Shown here one piece after another: positions 8,438 to 16,444 of a stretch of DNA of 64,000 bases. Position numbers and translations under genes: made by a program. Below the pieces are notes generated by a model that saw only the letters and a program-made list of their open reading frames with translations, had not been told where the DNA came from and searched no databases. Source of the DNA: Methylotenera sp. L2L1 (GTDB lineage: Bacteria; Pseudomonadota; Gammaproteobacteria; Burkholderiales; Methylophilaceae); contig NZ_JQMG01000001.1 in NCBI RefSeq assembly GCF_000744605.1, positions 1,426,001-1,490,000 of the forward strand, given 5' to 3'. The first letter of the stretch is position 1. Each line of letters opens with the position of its first letter.

Positions 8438-8905
8438 TTATTCTCGATGGTAGGGGTGATTTTGAATTACGGAGTGTGCGCGGTAGAGTTGTTCGCACAG
8501 CAGTACGCGTACAAAGGCGTGGGGTAGGGTGAGCTTGGATAAGCCCCACAGCCAATCAGCTTGCTGCTTAAGGCTGGCGTGAATGCCATCTGCCCCACCT
8601 ACAACGATGCTAATGTCTTTGCCTAGGGTTTGCCAAAACTTCATTTTTTCGGCAAGTTGTAGTGTGGTGACCTCTTGTCCGCGTTCGTCGCAAACGATTA
8701 AGAAGTCTTTGCCAGCAGCTTCAATAATTCGCTTGGCCTCGGCTTCTTGGACAACGGCACTGTTTTTACCATCTGCACGTTTGTCGGGTTTGATTTCAAC
8801 AATTTCAATGCTAAGTTCGCGCGGCATGCGTTTGATGTATTCTGCACAGGCTGTTTCTACCCAGCTTGGCATTTTGTGACCGACAGAAATAATCCGAAGT
8901 TTCAA
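8438..8905 (-). CDS. rlmH: 23S rRNA pseudouridine-1915 N3-methyltransferase
   Basis: SPOUT-class methyltransferase that modifies pseudouridine 1915 in helix 69 of 23S rRNA with S-adenosylmethionine. The 155-aa length is exact for the family. MKLRIISVGHKMPSWV at the start, FLIVCDERGQEV, the SAM knot VVGGADG and the C-terminal LYRAHSVIQNHPYHRE are diagnostic. It follows rsfS by about 90 bases on the same strand, the standard rsfS-rlmH pairing. A weak six-base hairpin (8962-8983) lies between the two. Confidence 0.97.
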   Translation of the reverse strand: MKLRIISVGHKMPSWVETACAEYIKRMPRELSIEIVEIKPDKRADGKNSAVVQEAEAKRIIEAAGKDFLIVCDERGQEVTTLQLAEKMKFWQTLGKDISIVVGGADGIHASLKQQADWLWGLSKLTLPHAFVRVLLCEQLYRAHSVIQNHPYHRE

Positions 8906-8996
8906 TTGGCTTTAGAGGTAACTGAAATGTGGTAGTGAACTTTAATGCAAACGCAACTAAGCCCTGCACCACTTGGCGCAGGGTATTAATATTGGT

Positions 8997-9386
8997 TTAA
9001 ACAGGTTTAATGTGGCTGCGGCGTGACTCTGCTTCGCCCCATAATTGCTCAAGATTATAATAAGCGCGGGTTGCTGGTACCATAATATGGACGACGATGT
9101 CGTCTAAGTCGACCAATACCCATTCACCTTCTTTTTCGCCTTCAGTGCCGCGAATCGCGAAGCCTTTTTCCTTGATTTTTTCTCTGACGTTATCTGCAAC
9201 AGCTTTCGCCTGGCGGCTAGAGTTGGCTGAAGCAACAATCATGTAATTAGTCATGCTAGTGAGCTTACGCACATCCATCACGCTGATATCAAAACCTTTA
9301 ATATCTTCAATTGCATCAACTACTGCGTTTTTCATAGCTTCTAAATCTACATTCTTAGAAGCGGCTTTCGGGGTGTCTTGTGTCAT
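8997..9386 (-). CDS. rsfS: Ribosome silencing factor RsfS
   Basis: Binds ribosomal protein uL14 and blocks subunit joining under nutrient limitation. The 129-aa protein has the family core DIKGFDISVMDVRKLTSMTNYMIVASANSSRQAKAVADNV and the G-EGEKEGEWVLVDLDDIVVHIM strand. Its ATG abuts the panD stop codon with no spacer, so translation is coupled. In many proteobacteria nadD precedes rsfS; here the pantothenate genes occupy that place. Confidence 0.96.
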   Translation of the reverse strand: MTQDTPKAASKNVDLEAMKNAVVDAIEDIKGFDISVMDVRKLTSMTNYMIVASANSSRQAKAVADNVREKIKEKGFAIRGTEGEKEGEWVLVDLDDIVVHIMVPATRAYYNLEQLWGEAESRRSHIKPV

Positions 9387-9767
9387 TTAAGCGGCCTGTG
9401 CTGGTATTGCATTGCGTTGAGATTTTATGCGGTTTTCTTGATCCACATAAATTAATGTTGGGGTAAATTTTTCGAGCTCAATTTCACTATAACTCGCATA
9501 ACTTGCGATAATAATAATATCTTTAGGGTCTGCCTTGTGCGCGGCAGCACCGTTCACCGAGATAATGCCAGAGTGGCGCTCAGCACGAATCGCATAAGTA
9601 GAGAAACGCTCACCATTGGTGACGTTGTAAATACTGATTTGCTCGTATTCGTGAATATTCGCCGCTTCTAGCAATTCTTCATCTATTGCACAGCTACCTT
9701 CGTAGTGTAGTTCAGAATGCGTGACGTGTACGCGGTGCAACTTAGATTTAAGCATGGTTCTTTGCAT
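9387..9767 (-). CDS. panD: Aspartate 1-decarboxylase
   Basis: Makes beta-alanine from aspartate for pantothenate synthesis, using a self-generated pyruvoyl group. From ATG 9767 the self-cleavage pair is Gly24-Ser25 (HYEGSCAID), the same numbering as the E. coli enzyme, which decides for this start (MQRTML) over the ATG four codons later. The [19 protein letters not shown] block is conserved. It belongs to a panB-panC-panD run on the minus strand and directly abuts rsfS. Confidence 0.97.
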   Translation of the reverse strand: MQRTMLKSKLHRVHVTHSELHYEGSCAIDEELLEAANIHEYEQISIYNVTNGERFSTYAIRAERHSGIISVNGAAAHKADPKDIIIIASYASYSEIELEKFTPTLIYVDQENRIKSQRNAIPAQAA

Positions 9768-9812
9768 GTGCTTAACCGTTTTTCAAAAGGGATTGCATTA
9801 TAGTCTTTTCAA

Positions 9813-10664
9813 TCACTTAGCGCAAAAATCAATATTATCAATCAGTCTTGTATTGCCTAGTTTCGCAGCAGCTAAGACAACAAGTTCGTTGTCTTGGTTC
9901 GTTGCGGGCTTTAACGTGCTGGTCGCGCGCACTGATATATAGTCTACCAGCCAGCCCTGCTGGGTTAGTGTTTGCGATGCTGACTGCTCTAGATCTGCAA
10001 AGTGGGTATTGCCTTGTTTTACCGCATGCACGATGTTAGCTAGGCATTGGTGTAGTTGTGCCGCTTCTGTTTTCTGTGCTGGTGTTAAATAGCCGTTACG
10101 CGAGCTCATGGCTAGTCCGCTTGGTTCACGCACGGTGTCGCCCGCAATAATCTGGATTGGTAAATTAAACTGTCTCACCAGCTCTTTAATGACAAACACC
10201 TGCTGAAAGTCTTTTTTGCCAAATATCGCCACTTGCGGCATCACTAAATTAAATAACTTCATTACGACAGTGGCTACGCCTGCAAAGTGACCTGGGCGTG
10301 AGGCGCCGCATAGCTCTGCTGCGATAGGCGGCGGGGTGATGGTCATGGTCTGGTTCAAATGTTCACCATCAAAATCTGGATACATTTCTTGAACACTAGG
10401 TACAAATACAATGTCTGCACCGGCATCTGCCAGTCTTTTACAATCCGCGTCTAGTGTGCGCGGATAGTTGGCTAAATCTTCATTGGGACCAAATTGTAGC
10501 GGGTTAACAAAGATGCTTGCCACTACATATTGACCATGCTGCTTGGCGAGGCTGACAAGGGCGATGTGGCCGTCATGCAGATTGCCCATGGTAGGTACGA
10601 ATGCAATGTTCTTTTGTGTTTTTAGTGTGCTTCTTAGTTCATTAACAGTGTGGATGCGTTGCAT
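9813..10664 (-). CDS. panC: Pantothenate synthetase
   Basis: Condenses pantoate with beta-alanine at the cost of ATP. The 283-aa protein has the nucleotidyltransferase-like FVPTMGNLHDGHIALV (HIGH-type motif) at about residues 22-38, FVNPLQFGPNEDLANYPRT, FGKKDFQQ and the KMSKS-like GLAMSSRNGYL. It lies 20 bases after panB and 45 bases before panD, so all three steps unique to pantothenate are encoded together. Confidence 0.97.
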   Translation of the reverse strand: MQRIHTVNELRSTLKTQKNIAFVPTMGNLHDGHIALVSLAKQHGQYVVASIFVNPLQFGPNEDLANYPRTLDADCKRLADAGADIVFVPSVQEMYPDFDGEHLNQTMTITPPPIAAELCGASRPGHFAGVATVVMKLFNLVMPQVAIFGKKDFQQVFVIKELVRQFNLPIQIIAGDTVREPSGLAMSSRNGYLTPAQKTEAAQLHQCLANIVHAVKQGNTHFADLEQSASQTLTQQGWLVDYISVRATSTLKPATNQDNELVVLAAAKLGNTRLIDNIDFCAK

Positions 10665-10684
10665 GGTGTTTTGCTAAGTAATAT

Positions 10685-11512
10685 TTAGTAGCTGTGCTCA
10701 GGTGCAGGGAAGGTTTTGTCTTTAACGGCTTTGACATAGTTGCTAACCGCTTGCTGAACACTATTAGTTTCACATAAAAAGTTTTTCACAAAACGGGGCG
10801 CTTTGAATTCGCTAGGGTGTTTGCTGGCTGCGCCATTATAAATACCAAGTAAATCTTGGATAACCAGTACTTGACCATCGCAATCTACGCCAGCGCCAAT
10901 GCCAATGGTGAGTGCTTTGATAGATTCGGTGATATGTTTAGCCAACGTAGCCGGTACCATTTCTAGCACAATCATGCTCACGCCGGCATTGCTCATGTCG
11001 ATGGCATCTTGCGTGATTTGATGGGCGCTTTCTTCAGTTTTACCTTGGATTTTGTAGCCACCTAGTTGATTTACAGATTGTGGTGTGAAGCCTAGATGCG
11101 CGCAGACCGGGATGCCTCGCTCAATCAGGTAGCGTGCTGTATGCACTCGGTCGCCGCCACCTTCAAACTTGACCATTTGCGCGCCTGAGCGGATTAACCA
11201 TAAGGCATTTTTGTAGGCGGCTTCGTTGTCGTGTTCGTAACTGCCTACAGGCATGTCTGCAATAATCAAAGCGTTAGGTGCACCAGCTGCAACACTTTTG
11301 GTGTGATAAGTCATGTGGTGCATGCTTACATTGAGGGTGTTTTCAGCACCCTGTAATACCATGCCGAGCGAGTCACCCACTAATAAAATATCAACGCCTG
11401 CGTGCTCCATTAATTTAGCAAATGTTGCATCGTAGCTGGTGAGCATGGCAATTTTCTCGCCACGGTCCGCCATTTCATGTAGCTTGGTTAATGTCATGTT
11501 TAGTATGCTCAA
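10685..11512 (-). CDS. panB: 3-methyl-2-oxobutanoate hydroxymethyltransferase
   Basis: First committed step of pantothenate synthesis: transfers a hydroxymethyl group from methylene-tetrahydrofolate to ketoisovalerate. The 275-aa length is normal. MLTSYDATFAKLMEHAGVDILLVGDSLGMVLQG, the metal ligand region MPVGSYE, and GIPVCAHLGFTPQSV are diagnostic. It follows the deoxynucleoside kinase gene by three bases, suggesting tight translational coupling. Confidence 0.97.
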   Translation of the reverse strand: MSILNMTLTKLHEMADRGEKIAMLTSYDATFAKLMEHAGVDILLVGDSLGMVLQGAENTLNVSMHHMTYHTKSVAAGAPNALIIADMPVGSYEHDNEAAYKNALWLIRSGAQMVKFEGGGDRVHTARYLIERGIPVCAHLGFTPQSVNQLGGYKIQGKTEESAHQITQDAIDMSNAGVSMIVLEMVPATLAKHITESIKALTIGIGAGVDCDGQVLVIQDLLGIYNGAASKHPSEFKAPRFVKNFLCETNSVQQAVSNYVKAVKDKTFPAPEHSY

Positions 11513-11515
11513 AAA

Positions 11516-12163
11516 CTATTCAAAGTTTGGATTAAAGAACTCACGTTGTCCTTTAATCTGCATGATGCGATTTAACAGTAAGTTAAGTGAGCTGTCATTT
11601 TTAAGAATATTTAATTTCTCATTATTCACAACCAGCACAGGTGAGGCATCGTAGTTGTGAAAGAATTCACTATAGGCATTTGCCAGCCGCTCTATGTATT
11701 CTCGTGGAATATCCTGCTCGTAACTCACGCTGCGCTCTTCAATGCGTTCCATTAACGCATCTATCGGTGTTTGTAGATAAATCACCAAGTCAGGTTTGGG
11801 TGCCTTAAGTTGTAAATGTTGGTAGATTTGATGATACAACGCATATTCTTCATCATCTAGATTGAGTCTTGCAAAAATCGGGTCTTTTTCTAAAAAAAAG
11901 TCTGCCACAATCGGTTTGGCAAACATGTCGCGCTGGCTTAGGTCTTTGATTTGATTGGCACGCTGAAACAAAAAGAATAGCTGCGTAGGGAGACCATAGC
12001 GTTGGGCATCTTGGTAAAAACGAGGCAGAAAAGGGTTGGCTTCTGCTTTTTCAGACAGGTAGTCGACTGGAAATTTATCAGCTAACATTTTTGCTAGCGT
12101 GGTTTTGCCACTGCCGATAGGGCCTTCAACAACGATATATGGAAATTTATTAAAAATGCTCAT
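11516..12163 (-). CDS. Deoxynucleoside kinase (dAdo/dGuo kinase family)
   Basis: A 215-aa P-loop kinase of the deoxyadenosine/deoxyguanosine kinase family that phosphorylates salvaged deoxynucleosides. VVEGPIGSGKTTLAKML (residues about 10-26) is the Walker A site; LFFLFQRANQIKDL, ADFFLEKDPIFARL and the lid-like MERIEERSVSYEQDIPREYIERL follow in family order. It sits between folK and panB with spacers of three bases each, an arrangement I recall in several Betaproteobacteria. Substrate preference cannot be read from the sequence. Confidence 0.88.
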   Translation of the reverse strand: MSIFNKFPYIVVEGPIGSGKTTLAKMLADKFPVDYLSEKAEANPFLPRFYQDAQRYGLPTQLFFLFQRANQIKDLSQRDMFAKPIVADFFLEKDPIFARLNLDDEEYALYHQIYQHLQLKAPKPDLVIYLQTPIDALMERIEERSVSYEQDIPREYIERLANAYSEFFHNYDASPVLVVNNEKLNILKNDSSLNLLLNRIMQIKGQREFFNPNFE

Positions 12164-12166
12164 GTT

Positions 12167-12661
12167 TTAACTAAGGGATGGTAATTTTTTGATACCTAAC
12201 AACAGGTCAGGTGTCATGAATGTAGCTATTTTGCCATGATTCGGAATAGAAATATCCGGTGCGATTTCAAATAATGGCAATAAAACAAACCCGCGCGTAT
12301 GCATGCGCGGGTGGGGTAGGGTTAGTTTTGTGGTCTCTAATGTTACATCTTCATATAGCAACAAATCACAATCTAATACCCGTGGTGCATTAATGTAAGG
12401 GCGTTCGCGCCCTGCGTGATTTTCTATGTCTAGAATAGCGTCTAGCAAGGCTTCAGGCTGCAATGAGGTTTCAATTTCAGCTACTGCATTGATGAAATCT
12501 GGCGCCGTATCAATACAATCAATCGGTGCGGTTTGATAAAGTGATGATTGCTTGATAAGGCGTGTTTCAGGTAGGCGGCCTAAAGCAATCAATGCCTGTT
12601 TCACCTGTGTCTTGGGGTCTTCTAAATTGCTGCCAAGCGCAACAAATGCTCGATTCATCAT
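12167..12661 (-). CDS. folK: Dihydropterin pyrophosphokinase
   Basis: Transfers pyrophosphate from ATP to 6-hydroxymethyl-dihydropterin in folate synthesis. The 164-aa protein shows AFVALGSNLEDP at the start, SSLYQTAPID, FINAVAEIET, GRERPYINAPRVLDCDLLLYED and the catalytic LPHPRMHTRGFVLLPL. The start overlaps the pcnB stop by four bases (ATGA type), giving a coupled pcnB-folK pair, which is the common order in proteobacteria. Confidence 0.97.
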   Translation of the reverse strand: MMNRAFVALGSNLEDPKTQVKQALIALGRLPETRLIKQSSLYQTAPIDCIDTAPDFINAVAEIETSLQPEALLDAILDIENHAGRERPYINAPRVLDCDLLLYEDVTLETTKLTLPHPRMHTRGFVLLPLFEIAPDISIPNHGKIATFMTPDLLLGIKKLPSLS

Positions 12662-14100
12662 GATTCGGACGGTGCAGTGCTACTTGGCTTTTTACGATTT
12701 CTTTTTCTACGTTTTTTAGGGGCGGTATCTGCCTCCAACATTGCTTGGCGTGTTTCGTTGTCGGCCTCTGCAAAGCTGGTCCACCAAGTGCCTAACTCTG
12801 CTGGTAGCTCGCCTGATTCACAGCGTAATAGTAAGAAGTCGTAGCCTGCGCGATAGCGTGGGTGTATGAGTAAGCCAAAAGGACGCTTACCTGAGCGCTG
12901 TTCAAAGCGCGGTTGCATGCCCCAAATTTCTTTCATCGTAGCGGTATAGCGATTATGAATCGCTAGTTTCTCTGCTTGTGAGGCAAGTACCTCGCTCATC
13001 GCCATATGTAGTGCTGGTATAGGTGGGTTACCATCATTTTTATACACTTCCCAAGCGGCTAACACCTCATGCCAAAGCAAAGTAGCAAATAAAAAACTAG
13101 GGTTGGCGGACTTGCCAGACAAAATGCGATTGTCTGTGTTTTGGAGTGCAAGCATGACAAAGCGCTCACCCATTGGCTGCTCTAGCACAACATCCAACAT
13201 TGGCAGTAAGCCGTGGTGTAGGTGTTGCTTGCGCAGTGCCGCGACACTTTCAATGGCGTGGCCAGATAAAAACAGTTTGAGCATTTCATCAAACAGGCGG
13301 CTAGGTGGTACGTCTTCTAATAAGTCTGCCATTTTTGCAATGGGCGCCATGGTGGCTGGGTCGATTTGCAGCCCGAGCTTGGCTGATAGTCGCACAACAC
13401 GCAGCATACGCACCGGGTCTTCGGCGTAGCGTGTCTCAGGCTTGCCTATCATGCGGAGTATGCCAGCTTGAATATCCGCAAACCCTTGGTGAAAGTCTAG
13501 TACTTCTTCGCTGGTTGGGTCGTAATACAGTGCGTTGGCGGTAAAGTCACGGCGGGTGGCGTCTTCTTCTAAGCTGCCAAATACGTTATCGCGAATGATG
13601 CGGCCACTTTCGTTGGTATGCGCGTCACCTTTGGCTTCGTGGTGACCGCGAAATGTAGAAACCTCAATGGTTTCATCGCCAAATAACACATGTACCAGCC
13701 TAAAGCGTCTGCCGATGATGCGCGAGCGTCTAAATACGCGGTTAACTTCTTCAGGCGTGGCATCTGTAGCTACATCAAAGTCTTTAGGCACGCGCTGTAA
13801 CAGTAAGTCGCGTACAGCACCTCCCACAATATAGGCTTCAAATCCTGCTTTTTGCAGGCCTTCAATCGTTTTTATTGCGGCATTGCTTAACAGTTTACGG
13901 TCTATTTGGTGCTTTTTGAATGGAATGATGGCAGCACTGTCCGTATTGCTGCCTCTTTTTTTAGCTGACTTCTTTGTGCCTAAGATGGGGCGTGTGTTCT
14001 GCTGTGATTTTGCGTTCTCTGGCTTGGCTCGTACTGGTGCTTCGTGCCCAGTTTTCGCCAGTTTAGGCTTAAAGATTTTGTTGAACAGTTTTCTTATCAT
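12658..14100 (-). CDS. pcnB: Poly(A) polymerase I
   Basis: Adds 3' poly(A) tails that speed RNA decay; it is a class II nucleotidyltransferase. The 480-aa protein has a basic N-terminal tail, AYIVGGAVRDLLLQRVPKDFDVATDA at about residues 90-115 (the GGxVRD and DxD catalytic site), RRDFTANALYYDP, and FADIQAGILRMIGKPETRYAEDPVRMLRVVR typical of PAP rather than CCA enzymes. The C-terminus ends in a lysine/arginine-rich run (KKRRKRNRKK), normal for PAP I. It is the first gene of the long minus-strand run down to rlmH. Confidence 0.95.
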   Translation of the reverse strand: MIRKLFNKIFKPKLAKTGHEAPVRAKPENAKSQQNTRPILGTKKSAKKRGSNTDSAAIIPFKKHQIDRKLLSNAAIKTIEGLQKAGFEAYIVGGAVRDLLLQRVPKDFDVATDATPEEVNRVFRRSRIIGRRFRLVHVLFGDETIEVSTFRGHHEAKGDAHTNESGRIIRDNVFGSLEEDATRRDFTANALYYDPTSEEVLDFHQGFADIQAGILRMIGKPETRYAEDPVRMLRVVRLSAKLGLQIDPATMAPIAKMADLLEDVPPSRLFDEMLKLFLSGHAIESVAALRKQHLHHGLLPMLDVVLEQPMGERFVMLALQNTDNRILSGKSANPSFLFATLLWHEVLAAWEVYKNDGNPPIPALHMAMSEVLASQAEKLAIHNRYTATMKEIWGMQPRFEQRSGKRPFGLLIHPRYRAGYDFLLLRCESGELPAELGTWWTSFAEADNETRQAMLEADTAPKKRRKRNRKKPSSTAPSES

Positions 14101-14145
14101 GGTGAAATTATAGCTTAACCTAGTATCGATTCTAAAATTGTATTG

Positions 14146-14190
14146 ATTCTAAAGTTAGGATGGTTGATTAAATTATCCTAACTTTAGAAT
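14146..14190. repeat. Perfect 16-bp inverted repeat
   Basis: ATTCTAAAGTTAGGAT (14146-14161) and its exact reverse complement (14175-14190) are separated by 13 bases, between the ATR gene end and the pcnB start. A third partial copy, GATTCTAAAATTGTATT, precedes the left arm. There is no T-tract, so it is not a standard intrinsic terminator; it could be a factor-dependent terminator, an operator or the scar of a small mobile element. Confidence 0.7.
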
Positions 14191-14250
14191 GGGTGCGATA
14201 AAAGCTCACGATATGGCTCTTGGTGGTGTAATCAAGCGAGCAACATGCGA

Positions 14251-14799
14251 TTAAGCGAGCTCGTTTTTCCATAATACGTCACTCACACCAGCTTCTTTGT
14301 TAATAATACGACACATCACAAATAATAAATCAGATAAACGATTTAAATACTGCAGTGAAATCTCAGTCACTTTTTCATTACGGTGTAATTCAATTAATTT
14401 TCGTTCTGCACGGCGGCATACTGTGCGAGCCAAATGGCAGAAAGCGGCGCTTTTGCTACCGCCTGGTAATATAAACTCTTTTAATGGGCTTAACTCGCTG
14501 TTGAGATTGTCAATCGACTGTTCCAGCGCATCAACACAAGATGGTGTTAACAGCACATAACCTGGAATGCAGATCTCTCCCCCTAGGTTAAATAAATCGT
14601 GTTGAATCTTGGTAAGGGTGTCTTGTAAATGTTGAGAGATAGGCTCCGACAAGATTAAACCAATCACTGAGTTCAACTCATCCACGTCACCCATCGCATC
14701 GACACGAATGCTGTCTTTACTGATGCGACTGCCGTCACCTAGCCCAGTAGTGCCATCATCGCCTGTGCGTGTGTAAATTTTACTTAATCGGTTACCCAT
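14251..14799 (-). CDS. ATP:cob(I)alamin adenosyltransferase, PduO type
   Basis: Forms adenosylcobalamin by transferring adenosine from ATP to cob(I)alamin. The 182-aa protein starts IYTRTGDDGTTGLGDGSRISKD, the ATP-binding N-terminal motif of the PduO/MMAB family, followed by RVDAMGDVDELNS and the C-terminal RRAERKLIELHR and YLNRLSDLLFVMCR helices. ATG 14799 has AAGGA in good position; the frame also opens at 14832 but without support. It stands alone between pcnB and murI. No cobalamin riboswitch is seen upstream. Confidence 0.93.
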   Translation of the reverse strand: MGNRLSKIYTRTGDDGTTGLGDGSRISKDSIRVDAMGDVDELNSVIGLILSEPISQHLQDTLTKIQHDLFNLGGEICIPGYVLLTPSCVDALEQSIDNLNSELSPLKEFILPGGSKSAAFCHLARTVCRRAERKLIELHRNEKVTEISLQYLNRLSDLLFVMCRIINKEAGVSDVLWKNELA

Positions 14800-14909
14800 T
14801 ACTAATCCTTTTACTCGTGAGCCAGTGCACATGGGGTGCTATATATGTTTGCGAATAGACATTGAGGATTTAATAATCCCAACAGTTTATAATATGTGCA
14901 TTGTAACTG

Positions 14910-15737
14910 ATGACCGCCTTAACGATGACCGATCAATCTACCACGCATGAGATGAAGCATAGGCCGATAGCCGTATTTGATTCAGGCGTGGGTGGTATCT
15001 CAGTTTTACAGCATATTCATGCGCTGTTGCCAAGCGAACAATTACTGTACGTGGCTGATAGCTTGCACGCTCCTTATGGCAACAAAAGCCCTGAAGAGAT
15101 TCAATCGCGCTGCATAGCACTCACGGATTTTTTAATAGCAAAGAATGCTAAGGCGATTGTGGTTGCCTGTAATACCGCTACAGCCGCGGCTATTAATATG
15201 ATGCGCGAAAAATACCCCTTGCCTATTATCGGGATGGAGCCCGCAGTAAAGCCTGCCGCAACCGCCTCACGCAATGGCATTATCGGTGTGCTTGCAACTA
15301 CCGGTACTTTAAAAAGTGCTCAGTTTGCAGGGCTGCTGGAAAGTTATGGACGAAATGTCAAGGTAGTGACACAGGCATGTGTCGGTTTGGTGGAATGTGT
15401 AGAACGAGGTGAGTTGCAAGCCGACAATACTTTGCAGTTAGTTAAAAAATATTGTCAGCCTTTGTTGGACGAGGGTGCCGATACCATTGTGCTTGGTTGT
15501 ACACATTATCCGTTTGTTCGGCCATTGATAGAACGCGTAGTAGGTGAACATATTACTTTAATTGACACTGGCGCTGCCGTGGCCAAACAGTTGCAGAAGC
15601 GCTTAATAGAGCTCGACTTACTTTCTACTAGCCCAGGGCTGGCAAGTGTGAAATTTTGGACAAATAGCCAAGATTTAGAAGCAGAGCAGGTGATAGAGGC
15701 TTTGTGGAGGCAGAAGGCGGAAGTTAATTTTTTATAG
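14910..15737 (+). CDS. murI: Glutamate racemase
   Basis: Supplies D-glutamate for peptidoglycan. The two catalytic cysteines are visible in VVACNTATAA and VLGCTHYPFVRP, the first in the AIFDSGVGG-type N-terminal fold (here AVFDSGVGGISVL). The family usually runs 260-285 aa; this is 275 from ATG 14910, but ATGs at 14925 and 14952 are possible starts and none has a strong ribosome site. It overlaps the convergent GNAT gene by six bases. Confidence 0.95.
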   Translation: MTALTMTDQSTTHEMKHRPIAVFDSGVGGISVLQHIHALLPSEQLLYVADSLHAPYGNKSPEEIQSRCIALTDFLIAKNAKAIVVACNTATAAAINMMREKYPLPIIGMEPAVKPAATASRNGIIGVLATTGTLKSAQFAGLLESYGRNVKVVTQACVGLVECVERGELQADNTLQLVKKYCQPLLDEGADTIVLGCTHYPFVRPLIERVVGEHITLIDTGAAVAKQLQKRLIELDLLSTSPGLASVKFWTNSQDLEAEQVIEALWRQKAEVNFL

Positions 15738-16175
15738 CTTGATATCGTAAGTCAGCCATTGAGTTTTAGTGGCTAATTTGTCGTAGGTGTTTCGTGCTCG
15801 ATAGTTGTTTTCAGCAGTAATCCAACGGATAACAGACCAGTTTTTCTCTTTGCCGATTTGTGCAACTGCCTCAATTAATTTTTTGCCTATTTCGTTACCA
15901 CGTGCCGATGGCGTTACAAATAAATCGTCAATGAAACCACCAGTTGATGCAGATAGTGGTCGAGAGAATGGACGGTAGTGCGCTAAGCCAACAGCAGTAC
16001 TTGCATTATCTAAGGCAATCAAACCATTTACCTCATGATTGATATCGTGTAACCAAGACCAAACTTGGTCACGCATTTCCTTAGTTTGTGTTACTTGATA
16101 AAACGCTGCATACGCTGAATATAAAGTACACCAATCCTCATAATCAGCGTTAGAGATTGGACGTACTGAGATCAT
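15732..16175 (-). CDS. GNAT-family N-acetyltransferase
   Basis: A 147-aa acetyl-CoA-dependent acyltransferase of unknown substrate. The pattern ISVRPISNADYEDWCTLYSAYAAFY, then GLAHYRPF, FIDDLFVTPSARGNEIGKKLIEAV (the acetyl-CoA pyrophosphate loop, R/Q-x-x-G-x-G/A) and RWITAENNYRARNTYDKLA fits the family throughout. The ENNYRARNTY ending resembles RimI-like and diamine acetyltransferase-like members. It is transcribed toward murI; the next gene upstream encodes a small zinc-finger protein. Confidence 0.88.
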   Translation of the reverse strand: MISVRPISNADYEDWCTLYSAYAAFYQVTQTKEMRDQVWSWLHDINHEVNGLIALDNASTAVGLAHYRPFSRPLSASTGGFIDDLFVTPSARGNEIGKKLIEAVAQIGKEKNWSVIRWITAENNYRARNTYDKLATKTQWLTYDIKL

Positions 16176-16199
16176 TTAAGGGTGCAAATTATTTTCAGA

Positions 16200-16391
16200 T
16201 TAGTGGTGGTGACCAACAACTTCGCCAGCTTTTAATTTGTATTTCGTTCCACAGTAAGGGCAGGCGACATGGCCTGTTTTTGCCACGTCTAAAAACACAC
16301 GTGGATGCGATGACCACAACGCGACTTCTGGCGTTGGGCAGTGAAGCGGTAGGTCTTTGGCTGAAACTTCGATTTCTTTTACATCAGACAT
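16200..16391 (-). CDS. Small zf-CHCC zinc-finger protein
   Basis: A 63-aa protein with the zf-CHCC pattern found in bacterial homologues of the complex I accessory subunit NDUFS6: LHCPTP near residue 16, then a histidine in WSSHPRVFL and CPYCGTKYKL near 45. The tail is histidine-rich (GHHH). Betaproteobacteria commonly carry this small gene directly downstream of ilvE, as here. The function is not established; zinc binding is inferred from the ligands. Confidence 0.85.
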   Translation of the reverse strand: MSDVKEIEVSAKDLPLHCPTPEVALWSSHPRVFLDVAKTGHVACPYCGTKYKLKAGEVVGHHH

Positions 16392-16408
16392 TAAAATATC
16401 CTTATTTC

Positions 16409-16434
16409 ACCATTCCCACTCATGCGGGAATGGT
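16409..16434. repeat. dRS3-like hairpin (ATTCCC-N8-GGGAAT)
   Basis: ACCATTCCC (16409-16417) pairs with GGGAATGGT (16426-16434) around an eight-base loop in the space between ilvE and the zinc-finger gene. The ATTCCC/GGGAAT core matches the dRS3-type repeat common in Neisseria and other Betaproteobacteria, and resembles the ends of the element at 20.14-20.28 kb. Confidence 0.7.
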
Positions 16435-16444
16435 GTGCTAGTTT

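Noticed and set aside
8962-8983. Hairpin between rsfS and rlmH as a terminator
   Set aside because: Only a six-base stem without a T-tract; the genes are probably cotranscribed.
14800-14909. Cobalamin riboswitch before the adenosyltransferase gene
   Set aside because: The region is too short and lacks the conserved B12-box pattern.
14938-15120. Minus-strand frame inside murI
   Set aside because: It lies wholly within murI and has no ribosome site or family resemblance.
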